Shown piece by piece: positions 24,590 through 31,683 of a stretch of DNA of 39,341 nucleotides. Each line of letters begins with the position of its first letter. Position 1 is the first letter of the stretch. A model generated the notes under the pieces. It saw only the letters and a list, made by a program, of their open reading frames with translations. It made no database searches and was not told the DNA's origin. This DNA is from a virus, in IMG/VR virus record IMGVR_UViG_3300047550_003771, positions 1 through 39,341 of that record. The stretch is one strand, 5' to 3'. The translations under genes and the position numbers were made by a program.

Positions 24590-26941
24590 ATGGCTGGCGA
24601 CGCTAAATCCCGACTTAAAGAAATTGTTGATTCTTACCTTGAGAAGGACGGTGGGGCTGCAATTGATACTGGCATTGTTGCGTCTCATCTTGCCCAAATG
24701 AAACTCTTTGGTATTCGCCAAGGGGTTGAGTTCTTTCCATCTCAAGACAACTTCGGCAATCAACGCAAAGACTTTATTGATCGTGTACTCAAATACAATC
24801 AAATTGATACACGCTTAGATTCCATCTGGGACTACTTCCTTTGTGATGGCCAGGGTATCTTTTATGTTCGTCCCACACAAAATAACTATCGTCTTTATTA
24901 CTTTCGTAAGCATGAATATCGTAGCTTTTACAACGTTGATGGCGAGCTTGATGAAGTTGTAATCATTTACAGCTATCGCGTACGTCAAGGGTTTGGTTAC
25001 CAGCAGGACATTGATAACTCAAGTCTTACTGGTCCACAAATGATGGGTCAAAGGGGTGCTAAACGCTACATCCGTCTTTCCATCAAGCGTAAAACAATTG
25101 AAGAAACTCATTCAGAAGGTGAGATTTCATTCGATACAAACTATCAAGTAGCCACTGGTAAAACAAAGACTTTTAAAAACACACTCGGATACATTCCCTG
25201 CGTTGAAATCTTTAACAATCCCAAAGGTTTCTCGACAGAAGGTACGGGTGAATTTGACGCACTTGCTAATCACATTTGTACGCATGATGAAATGGTTCGT
25301 ACCATGCGTAAGAATGTACAATTCTTTGGTAATCCAACCCTTCTTTCTTCCAGGCCTAAGACAGACCTGATGGAAGCAGGTGGTGATTCCGTTGTTCAAC
25401 GCCCTTCCATTGCAGCAAACTCTGGCTTCACTGGGATGGGAGCTTTATCTCAATCTCGCTTCAAATCAGATCCGGTATCACGTGGTGTAGATGGCCAGAT
25501 CCGTGTGCCACGAGTCATTGCAAACCTGGAGCCAAACGATCGTGTTGGTTACATCGTCCCAGATGCAATCACTGGTGACCAGAATTCTTTTGCACGTCAA
25601 TACCGAGAAGAAATTCGTACTGCACTTGGTGGCGTTGATGAACTTTCCATCTCTGCAGGTGTAACTGCAACTGAATACAAATCATTGTTTGGTCGTGTTG
25701 CCGCTACAGCCAAGAAGAAAGCAAATGCCATTTATACCTATGGCATCTGTCGTTGCCTTGAATTGATTATTTATCAAGAAGAGCGTTTGTTTAAAGAAAC
25801 GCTTGCTGCAGCTGCAGGACTTGAGCGCCCCCTGGAACTACCAGAGGAATCAACAGATGAAGATATGCGGATGTATAACGACGCCATGAAGATGTTTGAA
25901 GATAAAGTCAAACAGCTTATGATGGCATGTCTAAAGACAGAACAAATCCCACCAGGTGTTCTTGGTTTAATTCCAGACGGCGATGTTACTTGTCTCTGGC
26001 GCTGGTTGGGTCCTGTTTATGAAGAGTCAACTCAAGATATTCTTAATAACTCCATCGTGGTACGCAACCTGCAGGAGTTAGGTGTTGATAGCATTGAAGC
26101 ACTGAAATACCTCTTCCCGTCAAAAACGGATGAAGAGCGGGCCGCGATGTTATCGGGGTTCCCGTTCAGGATGGTAGGTGAACTACAGGGTGCATACTCT
26201 AAATTTGCCAGCCTTGTGGGGGGAATGATGCAGACCCCTCACCCGCAGTCACCAGATCTACCGATGGCTGCGGATCCGCGATTGGATTTAACCCCATATC
26301 TGTATCGCACTTTAGAAGCTCTACAAAAGGAGATGAGTTATGCAGGACGCTACCGTCCAATCGATCCCACAGACGAGCCAAGCACCGGCGGCGGTGGCTC
26401 CCAGCAGCTACGTGGCACCAGCCCCCAGCTACCAGGCGACACAAGCGCCGGCTCCAGTGGCGTATCAGGTGGGTACCAGCTACCCCCAAGCGGTACCTCA
26501 GGCAGCCCCCAGCTACCAATCAGCCCCTACTCAGTACGCCCCCCAATCCCAACCGGAAGCTCCACAGGCGAACCCATGGGAATCGGCGTTCAACAAGGTA
26601 GTGAACCTGCTGAGCGCTCCAGTTCAATCCCCGTTCCAGGGTCAACCATCGACTCCGGCGACAGCATATACCCCGGCCAATTACGGTCAGGTCAGCAGCC
26701 CAGCTACGCAACAATCGGTGACGCAGACCTGGTCTCCCAGCCAGGATTACTCGCCCAACTCTTCCCAAACCTCCTCGACTCCCTCCTTGGAGCAAATCGC
26801 GGATTACCTGGGAATGAGCCAGGAAAGCCGTCAGGTGATGGACGCGTTCGGGATCGAAGCTCCGGCTCTTCTGAACGGGTACGCCCTGAATCTGGAGGCA
26901 ATGCTGGACAGCGCCGTCGAGTGGGGAAACCGCGCCGCTAA
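24590..26941 (+). CDS. portal protein, 783 residues, with long overprinted C-terminal tail
   Basis: Position between terminase and scaffold/capsid, size and sequence style identify the portal, the dodecameric ring through which DNA passes. Helical and mixed segments such as DSIWDYFLCDGQGIFYVRPTQNN, GYIPCVEIFNNPKGFSTEGTGEF, then IANLEPNDRVGYIVPDAITG and YREEIRTALGGVDELSISAGVTATEYKSLFGR are typical of the wing, stem and crown regions of portals. The recognisable body ends near residue 585 (LYRTLEALQKEMSYAGRYRP). The last 200 residues are low-complexity Gly/Ser/Pro/Arg and overlap the scaffold gene by 602 bases. ATG 24,590 follows AAAAGG. Confidence 0.85.
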   Translation: MAGDAKSRLKEIVDSYLEKDGGAAIDTGIVASHLAQMKLFGIRQGVEFFPSQDNFGNQRKDFIDRVLKYNQIDTRLDSIWDYFLCDGQGIFYVRPTQNNYRLYYFRKHEYRSFYNVDGELDEVVIIYSYRVRQGFGYQQDIDNSSLTGPQMMGQRGAKRYIRLSIKRKTIEETHSEGEISFDTNYQVATGKTKTFKNTLGYIPCVEIFNNPKGFSTEGTGEFDALANHICTHDEMVRTMRKNVQFFGNPTLLSSRPKTDLMEAGGDSVVQRPSIAANSGFTGMGALSQSRFKSDPVSRGVDGQIRVPRVIANLEPNDRVGYIVPDAITGDQNSFARQYREEIRTALGGVDELSISAGVTATEYKSLFGRVAATAKKKANAIYTYGICRCLELIIYQEERLFKETLAAAAGLERPLELPEESTDEDMRMYNDAMKMFEDKVKQLMMACLKTEQIPPGVLGLIPDGDVTCLWRWLGPVYEESTQDILNNSIVVRNLQELGVDSIEALKYLFPSKTDEERAAMLSGFPFRMVGELQGAYSKFASLVGGMMQTPHPQSPDLPMAADPRLDLTPYLYRTLEALQKEMSYAGRYRPIDPTDEPSTGGGGSQQLRGTSPQLPGDTSAGSSGVSGGYQLPPSGTSGSPQLPISPYSVRPPIPTGSSTGEPMGIGVQQGSEPAERSSSIPVPGSTIDSGDSIYPGQLRSGQQPSYATIGDADLVSQPGLLAQLFPNLLDSLLGANRGLPGNEPGKPSGDGRVRDRSSGSSERVRPESGGNAGQRRRVGKPRR

Positions 26942-27305
26942 TACAATCCAAGGTTATGCCCAGTTCGCTACCAACGAACATCAAGAGAACCTGGCATATA
27001 ACGAGATCCTTACCAACCCAGATATCCTCAGCGATTACACGCTGAAGTTCTTTGGTCCAGAAGGCCCGTACCCTGTGTACGAAAATGAGACTCAACTTGA
27101 GACTCGTGGGTATCCAACCCAAGCAGTTCAGCAGCCACAGCTCGGTCAATTCCCTGCTCCTCCTGCTGCCGCTGCTCCTCAGCAGCCTGAAAACTTCTGG
27201 GGCACTTTTAACGAAGTGATGGAGCGTGATCCCCAGAATGCTTGGCGTGTCATCAACCAAGCTCAACCTCAAGTCCTGGCAAACAAACTGTTTGTAATGG
27301 AGTGA
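26340..27305 (+). CDS. scaffold-like capsid assembly protein, 321 residues
   Basis: ATG 26,340 lies inside the portal gene behind a strong Shine-Dalgarno sequence (AAAAGGAG, 7 bases). The N-terminal 150 residues are Ala/Pro/Gln/Ser/Tyr-rich and probably disordered. A helical core follows (SLEQIADYLGMSQESRQVMDAF; LEAMLDSAVEWGNRAANTIQGYAQF). The C-terminus is amphipathic (NFWGTFNEVMERDPQNAWRVI). A disordered, helical protein between portal and capsid is the usual place and style of a scaffold. Codon use in the overlap is much richer in G and C than elsewhere. Confidence 0.7.
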   Translation: MQDATVQSIPQTSQAPAAVAPSSYVAPAPSYQATQAPAPVAYQVGTSYPQAVPQAAPSYQSAPTQYAPQSQPEAPQANPWESAFNKVVNLLSAPVQSPFQGQPSTPATAYTPANYGQVSSPATQQSVTQTWSPSQDYSPNSSQTSSTPSLEQIADYLGMSQESRQVMDAFGIEAPALLNGYALNLEAMLDSAVEWGNRAANTIQGYAQFATNEHQENLAYNEILTNPDILSDYTLKFFGPEGPYPVYENETQLETRGYPTQAVQQPQLGQFPAPPAAAAPQQPENFWGTFNEVMERDPQNAWRVINQAQPQVLANKLFVME

Positions 27306-27309
27306 TGCC

Positions 27310-27852
27310 ATGCGCGGAGCTCTTAAATATGGCGTACCTCTTGCCGCTGGCTTAGCTACTGGTGGGTACGCCCTTTCTCAAGGGGAAGATCCAGGTTCTG
27401 CCGCACTTGCAGGTATTGCCGGTGGCCTTGGTGCTTATGGCGGCTTACGTTTAGCCGGACGTTATGCACCTGAAATTGCGGCTGCTTCTGGTGCAAATCT
27501 CAAGGGTCAAAAAGCAAGTGGTTTGACTAAAGAACAGATTCTTGCGCTTCCAGTTAAGCCTGGAACAATTGGTGAAGGTAAAGTTGCACAGGGACCTGTT
27601 AATCCTTCTCTTGCTGCAGCTCCTGAAAAAGGAATGGGTCCTTCTACGCGTTCTTATGGAAAAGTTGCAGCTGCCGGCCTTGTTCCCGCCTCTGCGCTTG
27701 CTGCTGGCCTCGGTGGCGTAGCACTTGGTGCTATTCCTGGTTCGATGGGTGTACCAGGTTTTGTCCAAGGTGGTGCTGTAGATCCTGAGGCCTATGGCTC
27801 CAGCAATTCCCCTGGTGCTCAGTATAAAACACCAACCATGCAGTACGCGTAA
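27310..27852 (+). CDS. glycine-zipper protein, 180 residues
   Basis: ATG 27,310, 4 bases after the scaffold stop. Two Gly/Ala hydrophobic regions, residues 8-50 (GVPLAAGLATGGYALSQG, AALAGIAGGLGAYGGLRLAG) and 116-148 (GKVAAAGLVPASALAAGLGGVALGAIPG). A polar linker joins them; the end is GlySer/Tyr. It resembles the hydrophobic proteins at 16,690-19,146 and may be a further membrane-active virion protein. Confidence 0.6.
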   Translation: MRGALKYGVPLAAGLATGGYALSQGEDPGSAALAGIAGGLGAYGGLRLAGRYAPEIAAASGANLKGQKASGLTKEQILALPVKPGTIGEGKVAQGPVNPSLAAAPEKGMGPSTRSYGKVAAAGLVPASALAAGLGGVALGAIPGSMGVPGFVQGGAVDPEAYGSSNSPGAQYKTPTMQYA

Positions 27853-27871
27853 TAAATAAATTACCGGCTGC

Positions 27872-27877
27872 TAAAAT
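27872..27877 (+). promoter_or_regulatory. late promoter-like box GCTGCTAAAATT before the capsid gene
   Basis: TAAAAT in an extended -10 context (TGCTAAAAT), 80 bases before GTG 27,958, giving the capsid gene an unusually long leader that contains GACA-TAAAT-TGTC. Confidence 0.5.
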
Positions 27878-27957
27878 TTGTGTTAGATAAGACATAAATT
27901 GTCTGAATCTTTCACCTGATAAAAAACACTTCCTGCGACACTGGAGGATAAACTAAA

Positions 27958-29121
27958 GTGTTTCTCGATACCGACTTTCCAAAGATTCTTGGTGCGGAAC
28001 TTTACCGTCCACACCCTGCCTATATTGCCGAAATGGCAGTGGAGCCTGTGGTTGTCCATGACTTCACTCGTCAACCTGGTCAAACCGTTCAGTTAGATCG
28101 CTACAAGTTCTGGGCTACTCCTGGTACCAAGGACAGCCGTGAGCGTATTGCCGACCAAACCATCGGTACCGCTAACAGCCGTAACATCACCAAGGAGAAA
28201 GTCCTGGTGGTGCTTAAGGAATACACTGGCCCTGCTGATCCGGGTGACCCGACTCAACCCAGCACCTTCAAGATTGCCCGCGAAACTCTGGTTACTGCTC
28301 AGCGTCTGCTGCTGGACACCGGTAACCTGAATATGTTCCACCAGTCGATCGGTAGCCTGACGCTGCTTGACGACTATCGCCGCTGGCGTGATCGCGTCTT
28401 CATTGACGAAATTGCAAAAGCAGAAGCTAATGGCGCTGCTTCTACTAGCCAAGGTGGCTACTACTTCCCTGGTGCAAAGACCAAAGATTCTTCTGGTCGT
28501 ATCTCTTACACCAGCACTGAGTATGGCAATGAAGTGCAGCAGTTCTCTGTGCGCACTGACCTGCTGACCGTTGTTAGGGATCTGCGCAAGCGTAACGTCC
28601 CCACCTATGGTGATGGTCTGTATCGCTGCATTTGCGATCCTACCTTCATGATGCACCTGCGTCGTGACCCTGATTTCCGTGAGATTGCCCGTTACGCTGG
28701 TAATCCTGGTCAAGGCATGTACATGGGTAACCCCATGATGCCTAATAACTCCAGCTTCTTCCAAGGTCCTCAAGCTGGTCAGGCTTACTTCCTCGCTGGT
28801 GAGCCTGTGATGCCGACTGGTGTCCAGTTTGAAGGCGTGAAGTTCTTTGAGTCGACTAACTTCCCGACTAAGAATGTGAGCACATCTTTTGATGGTGGCT
28901 CCACCTATGCTTCTAAGGAAGTTGCTCAAGGTTACTTCTTTGGTCCACAAGCTGTTGGCGTTGGTATCGGCGGCCCGAACGCTCAGGTGCTGATCAACAA
29001 CAACGACGATTTCAGCCGCTTCATCATCCTCATTTGGCAGCTGTATGCTGGTTTTGAAATCCTGAATAAGGACTTTGTGACCACTGGCTTCAGCTACGTT
29101 CAAGATGACGGTACCGTCTGA
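27958..29121 (+). CDS. major capsid protein (HK97-fold, N4 gp56-like), 387 residues
   Basis: GTG 27,958 with GGAGG 11 bases upstream. The N-terminal TDFPKILGAELYRPHPAYIAEMA, strand-rich middle (PGQTVQLDRYKFWATPG) and the segment YGDGLYRCICDPTFMMHLRRDPDFREIARY followed by GVQFEGVKFFESTNFP resemble the N4 gp56 type of capsid protein: 'G.y.ci..p....dLr.dp.f.e...Y', then 'G...gv.ff.s.n.p'. Position after scaffold and an efficient ribosome site agree. Codon use here is biased to C-ending codons, as expected for a highly made protein. Confidence 0.85.
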   Translation: MFLDTDFPKILGAELYRPHPAYIAEMAVEPVVVHDFTRQPGQTVQLDRYKFWATPGTKDSRERIADQTIGTANSRNITKEKVLVVLKEYTGPADPGDPTQPSTFKIARETLVTAQRLLLDTGNLNMFHQSIGSLTLLDDYRRWRDRVFIDEIAKAEANGAASTSQGGYYFPGAKTKDSSGRISYTSTEYGNEVQQFSVRTDLLTVVRDLRKRNVPTYGDGLYRCICDPTFMMHLRRDPDFREIARYAGNPGQGMYMGNPMMPNNSSFFQGPQAGQAYFLAGEPVMPTGVQFEGVKFFESTNFPTKNVSTSFDGGSTYASKEVAQGYFFGPQAVGVGIGGPNAQVLINNNDDFSRFIILIWQLYAGFEILNKDFVTTGFSYVQDDGTV

Positions 29122-29156
29122 TCGTTAACTAATACATCTCTCTAAAGGAAAGATAA

Positions 29157-29960
29157 ATGACCTATTTGTCCGCAAAGAAAATCTACCCAGGTAACTGGGC
29201 TGAGCCCCTGAATGGCTGGTACAAAAACATTGATACCGATGATAGCGGTACCAATGACAGCTCTAAAGGCGGCCCTACTTCTGTCCTTGCACTTCCTGGC
29301 TATCGTTACTTCCAGCAGCGTGGTTATGTCCCTGTGACAACCACCTCTGGTGCTGGTGCCCAAGCTAGTGGCAGTGTAATTGTTCCTTCGCCATATCGTC
29401 AAGACGACACCCGTCCTGACATCACTGGCATGGTGATCTCTGGCAGCAGCACTCTGCCTGCTTACGTGTATCGCACCACCGTCTCCGTTGCTTCTGGCTG
29501 GGGCGATGGCCGTGTTGCTTCTGGCATCTACGCTGCCACAGGTAACGTCATCTCCTTTGGCCGCGATAATGGTGGCAGCCCTACCGCTGCTTCTGGCGTG
29601 GGTGAAGGCGTGATTCAAGCCAACCTGACTTCCACTACCTCTGGTAGCCAAGCAGGTGAAATCTTCTTTGCTGCTGGCGCAGCTGCTTATGGCACTAACC
29701 CCTTCGTCATCGCTTCTGGTGCCGCTGGTGTGACCGCCGGTAACGTGTACTACTCCGCCACTGCTGCTACCACTCTCAAGGTGTATGCCAAGGAGACAGC
29801 TAACAGCACTACAACGTCTGGTGGCTTCTACATCTCCAGCGGTGATGCAAGTGCCGGTAAGACCGGTTACCTGGTGGTCGAAGTGTGCTACATCCAACCT
29901 GATGTGGCTCCTGGCTACGAAGATATTGATGGCTACCTGACAGGTCGCACTGTTAGCTGA
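29157..29960 (+). CDS. capsid decoration or minor head protein candidate, 267 residues
   Basis: ATG 29,157 with AAAGGA 6 bases upstream, directly after the capsid gene. The protein is rich in Gly, Ser, Thr and Ala with alternating beta-like strands (YVYRTTVSVASGWGDGRVASGIYAATGNVISFGRDN; GAAGVTAGNVYYSATAATTLKVYAKET). Same C-ending codon bias as the capsid gene, so probably abundant. I do not recognise the family; decoration protein is inferred from place and composition. Confidence 0.6.
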   Translation: MTYLSAKKIYPGNWAEPLNGWYKNIDTDDSGTNDSSKGGPTSVLALPGYRYFQQRGYVPVTTTSGAGAQASGSVIVPSPYRQDDTRPDITGMVISGSSTLPAYVYRTTVSVASGWGDGRVASGIYAATGNVISFGRDNGGSPTAASGVGEGVIQANLTSTTSGSQAGEIFFAAGAAAYGTNPFVIASGAAGVTAGNVYYSATAATTLKVYAKETANSTTTSGGFYISSGDASAGKTGYLVVEVCYIQPDVAPGYEDIDGYLTGRTVS

Positions 29961-29966
29961 TTAGGT

Positions 29967-29972
29967 TAAACT
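29967..29972 (+). promoter_or_regulatory. late promoter-like box GTTAAACTAGG
   Basis: TAAACT 24 bases before ATG 29,997; a weak copy next to a hairpin. Confidence 0.3.
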
Positions 29973-29995
29973 AGGACCAGAGTAATTCTGGTCCT
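29973..29995 (+). terminator. perfect hairpin right before ATG 29,997
   Basis: AGGACCAG-AGTAATT-CTGGTCCT, 8 pairs, ending 1 base before the start codon and with no T tract. It may stabilise the capsid-region message or block the next start. Confidence 0.4.
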
Positions 29996-29996
29996 T

Positions 29997-30407
29997 ATGC
30001 TTTATCAGCACAAAAAGACGGGTGCACGTGTCAAAGTCGTTAGTGAGTGGGATAACGGCGATTGGTTCATGGTCGAAGATCAAGACGGTCGCCTCTACAC
30101 TGCTTACAAAACTGAACTGCTACCTGATGAAGCTGCAACTAAAAAAGTGCAGACTCTACAGGTAAAAGATAAAGCAGCGAAGGAAGAGCCCCGTACCTTT
30201 CCACCTGAGACGCGTTTAAATGTCAATACGGCCACACCTCAAATGATCTCTGATCACATCAAAGGTATTGGTCTTAAAACTGCTCGTGAGATTAAAGACC
30301 TTCAGATGTCTTTATCAGGTGAAAAGTTCAATAGCTTGGAGCAGTTAAAACAAATCAAAAGAGTGGATTGGGATTCCGTACTCGCTGCTGATTTAATCCG
30401 AGTGTAA
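29997..30407 (+). CDS. helix-hairpin-helix (ComEA-like) protein, 136 residues
   Basis: ATG 29,997. N-terminal small beta domain (HKKTGARVKVVSEWDNGDWFMVEDQDGRLYTAYKTELL), a charged linker, then residues 73-136: LNVNTATPQMISDHIKGIGLKTAREIKDLQ and FNSLEQLKQIKRVDWDSV. This is the ComEA-type helix-hairpin-helix pattern ('lNiNtA...l...lpGIG...A..Ii..R', 'f.sledL..v.gi') that binds DNA without sequence preference. The N-terminal part resembles a KOW/SH3-like fold. In the head region it might act at the portal or connector; this is inference. Confidence 0.7.
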   Translation: MLYQHKKTGARVKVVSEWDNGDWFMVEDQDGRLYTAYKTELLPDEAATKKVQTLQVKDKAAKEEPRTFPPETRLNVNTATPQMISDHIKGIGLKTAREIKDLQMSLSGEKFNSLEQLKQIKRVDWDSVLAADLIRV

Positions 30408-30425
30408 TCTAAAGTGCAAAGTAAG

Positions 30426-30448
30426 CCCCTGGGAAACCAGGGGTTTTT
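30426..30448 (+). terminator. rho-independent terminator after the helix-hairpin-helix gene
   Basis: CCCCTGG-GAAA-CCAGGGG followed by TTTTT, 18 bases after the stop at 30,407. Strong stem, GNRA loop, clear T tract. Confidence 0.88.
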
Positions 30449-30452
30449 ACTT

Positions 30453-30458
30453 TAGAAT
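30453..30458 (+). promoter_or_regulatory. late promoter-like box TTTAGAATTAG
   Basis: TAGAAT 17 bases before ATG 30,476, directly behind the terminator, which argues that it does restart transcription. Confidence 0.5.
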
Positions 30459-30475
30459 TAGAAATAAAACGATAG

Positions 30476-31180
30476 ATGGCTGGCATCACATATTTTGGTA
30501 CTGTTGGATCCACAGGGACTTCCACTGGACCACATAAACATGTCTATGTGAAAGACATTGCCAGTGGTCAATACATTGATCCAGCAACAATTCGATCTGT
30601 ACTTAGTGGGTTTCGCATTGGTAAGGATCGTATTCCAGCATTAACGAAAGATAGTGCTGGCAAATATATCATCAATCCTCAATCAGGGATTACACTTACT
30701 TCGGGTTTTGGCCATCGCTCTGCTCCAACTGCTGGGGCTTCTACATATCATCGTGGAGAAGATTGGGCTTTACCTGAAGGAACACCAATCTATTTTGAAG
30801 GAGCTGGTACCTATAAGCCACTTGCTAACCAAGGTGGTTATGGAAACTTAGCAACATTTACTACAGCTGATAACAAATATGAAATTGGTGTAGGACATAT
30901 GCAATCCCTGGGTAAACCAGGTTCAATTACTGGTGCTTCTCAACCTACACAACAATCATCCTCTGATAGCGCTGCATTTTCTTTGTTGACTGAACTACTG
31001 CGTCCAACAAAAGAAGACAAACCTTCTCTGACTGAACAGCTGCTTAGTTCTGCAATCTCATCTAAACTACGTCAAAGAGAACCACAAAGTTTTCTTTCTT
31101 CTTACGCAGGTTTGTTGTCGCAAGCTGCCAATCCATACCAAGACGTGTTACTAGATTCCTCTTTACTTGGTATGAGTTGA
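30476..31180 (+). CDS. M23-type peptidoglycan endopeptidase, apparently circularly permuted, 234 residues
   Basis: The motifs of an M23 (LytM-type) zinc peptidase are present but in swapped order. Residues 9-38 carry the usual end of the domain: GSTGTSTGPHKHVYVKDIASGQYIDP (normally 'GsTG.STGpHLHfEvr..g..vdP', with the HxH pair H20/H22). Residues 74-145 carry the usual beginning: LTSGFGHRSAP, YHRGEDWALPEGTP (H92, D96), GGYGNLATF and IGVGHMQSL (H141). The remaining 90 residues are Ser/Leu/Gln-rich helices, perhaps a virion anchor. All metal and catalytic positions of the family can be accounted for. It probably cleaves host wall cross-links during entry. Confidence 0.75.
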   Translation: MAGITYFGTVGSTGTSTGPHKHVYVKDIASGQYIDPATIRSVLSGFRIGKDRIPALTKDSAGKYIINPQSGITLTSGFGHRSAPTAGASTYHRGEDWALPEGTPIYFEGAGTYKPLANQGGYGNLATFTTADNKYEIGVGHMQSLGKPGSITGASQPTQQSSSDSAAFSLLTELLRPTKEDKPSLTEQLLSSAISSKLRQREPQSFLSSYAGLLSQAANPYQDVLLDSSLLGMS

Positions 31181-31191
31181 TTTGTTTCTTT

Positions 31192-31197
31192 TATAAT
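31192..31197 (+). promoter_or_regulatory. late promoter-like box TTTTATAATAAAA
   Basis: TATAAT inside a short symmetric CTTTTAT/ATAAAAG context, 22 bases before GTG 31,220. Confidence 0.5.
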
Positions 31198-31219
31198 AAA
31201 AGGACACCGGGTTTCCGAA

Positions 31220-31681
31220 GTGCAGCTTAGTGATTTTGATAAAAGTAGGGTGAGATATCACCTGGGATACTTCACGGTTTCTGTTCCAGCTGGTGACTAT
31301 GCCAGGCTGGAAGAAGCAATGAATACCATCCCAGATTCTTACTTCTACGACAAGATCGCTATTCAACTTGGACGCTGTGATACAGCAGAAAAGAAAACTG
31401 AGGTTGCTACTTCACCTTCTACCCGCCTTGAAAGTATTGCTGGTGACGTTGATCGTACGATCAGATCCAGTAATGCCAAGGAAGCGCTGAAAGTTTGGGA
31501 TGAGATTTATCTCTACGAAACCAATCGTTTAGCCGGTATCCTTTATGTTCCTAACTACAAGGATCCGTTCCAGGCCAGATACCGTTACGAACGCTCTGGT
31601 GCTGAATTCATCCAGGCGTTACCTGGACCCGCCGATACAGCTGTCGGTTCACGCATTTATTTAAGAGAGGTTTGTAGGTAG
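31220..31681 (+). CDS. head-completion or connector protein candidate, 153 residues
   Basis: GTG 31,220 (MQLSDFDKSRVRYHLGYFTVSVPAGDYARLEEAMNTIPD). Helical throughout, with YFYDKIAIQLGRCDTAEKKTE, IRSSNAKEALKVWDEIYLYETNRLAGILYVPNY and an end ERSGAEFIQALPGPADTAVGSRI. I recall 'LSd.d..rVRyHLGf...iPaGD.arleeAm' from cyanophage and other phage proteins in the same neighbourhood, thought to be adaptor or connector proteins; certainty is limited. Confidence 0.6.
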   Translation: MQLSDFDKSRVRYHLGYFTVSVPAGDYARLEEAMNTIPDSYFYDKIAIQLGRCDTAEKKTEVATSPSTRLESIAGDVDRTIRSSNAKEALKVWDEIYLYETNRLAGILYVPNYKDPFQARYRYERSGAEFIQALPGPADTAVGSRIYLREVCR

Positions 31682-31683
31682 TC

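Noticed and set aside
26520-27311. 263-residue open frame on the minus strand
   Set aside because: It is the complement of the portal/scaffold overlap and scaffold gene, caused by high G+C; no ribosome site and no sensible protein pattern.
28093-29103. 336-residue open frame opposite the capsid gene
   Set aside because: A shadow of the strongly codon-biased capsid gene; the same applies to the minus frame at 29,142-29,897.
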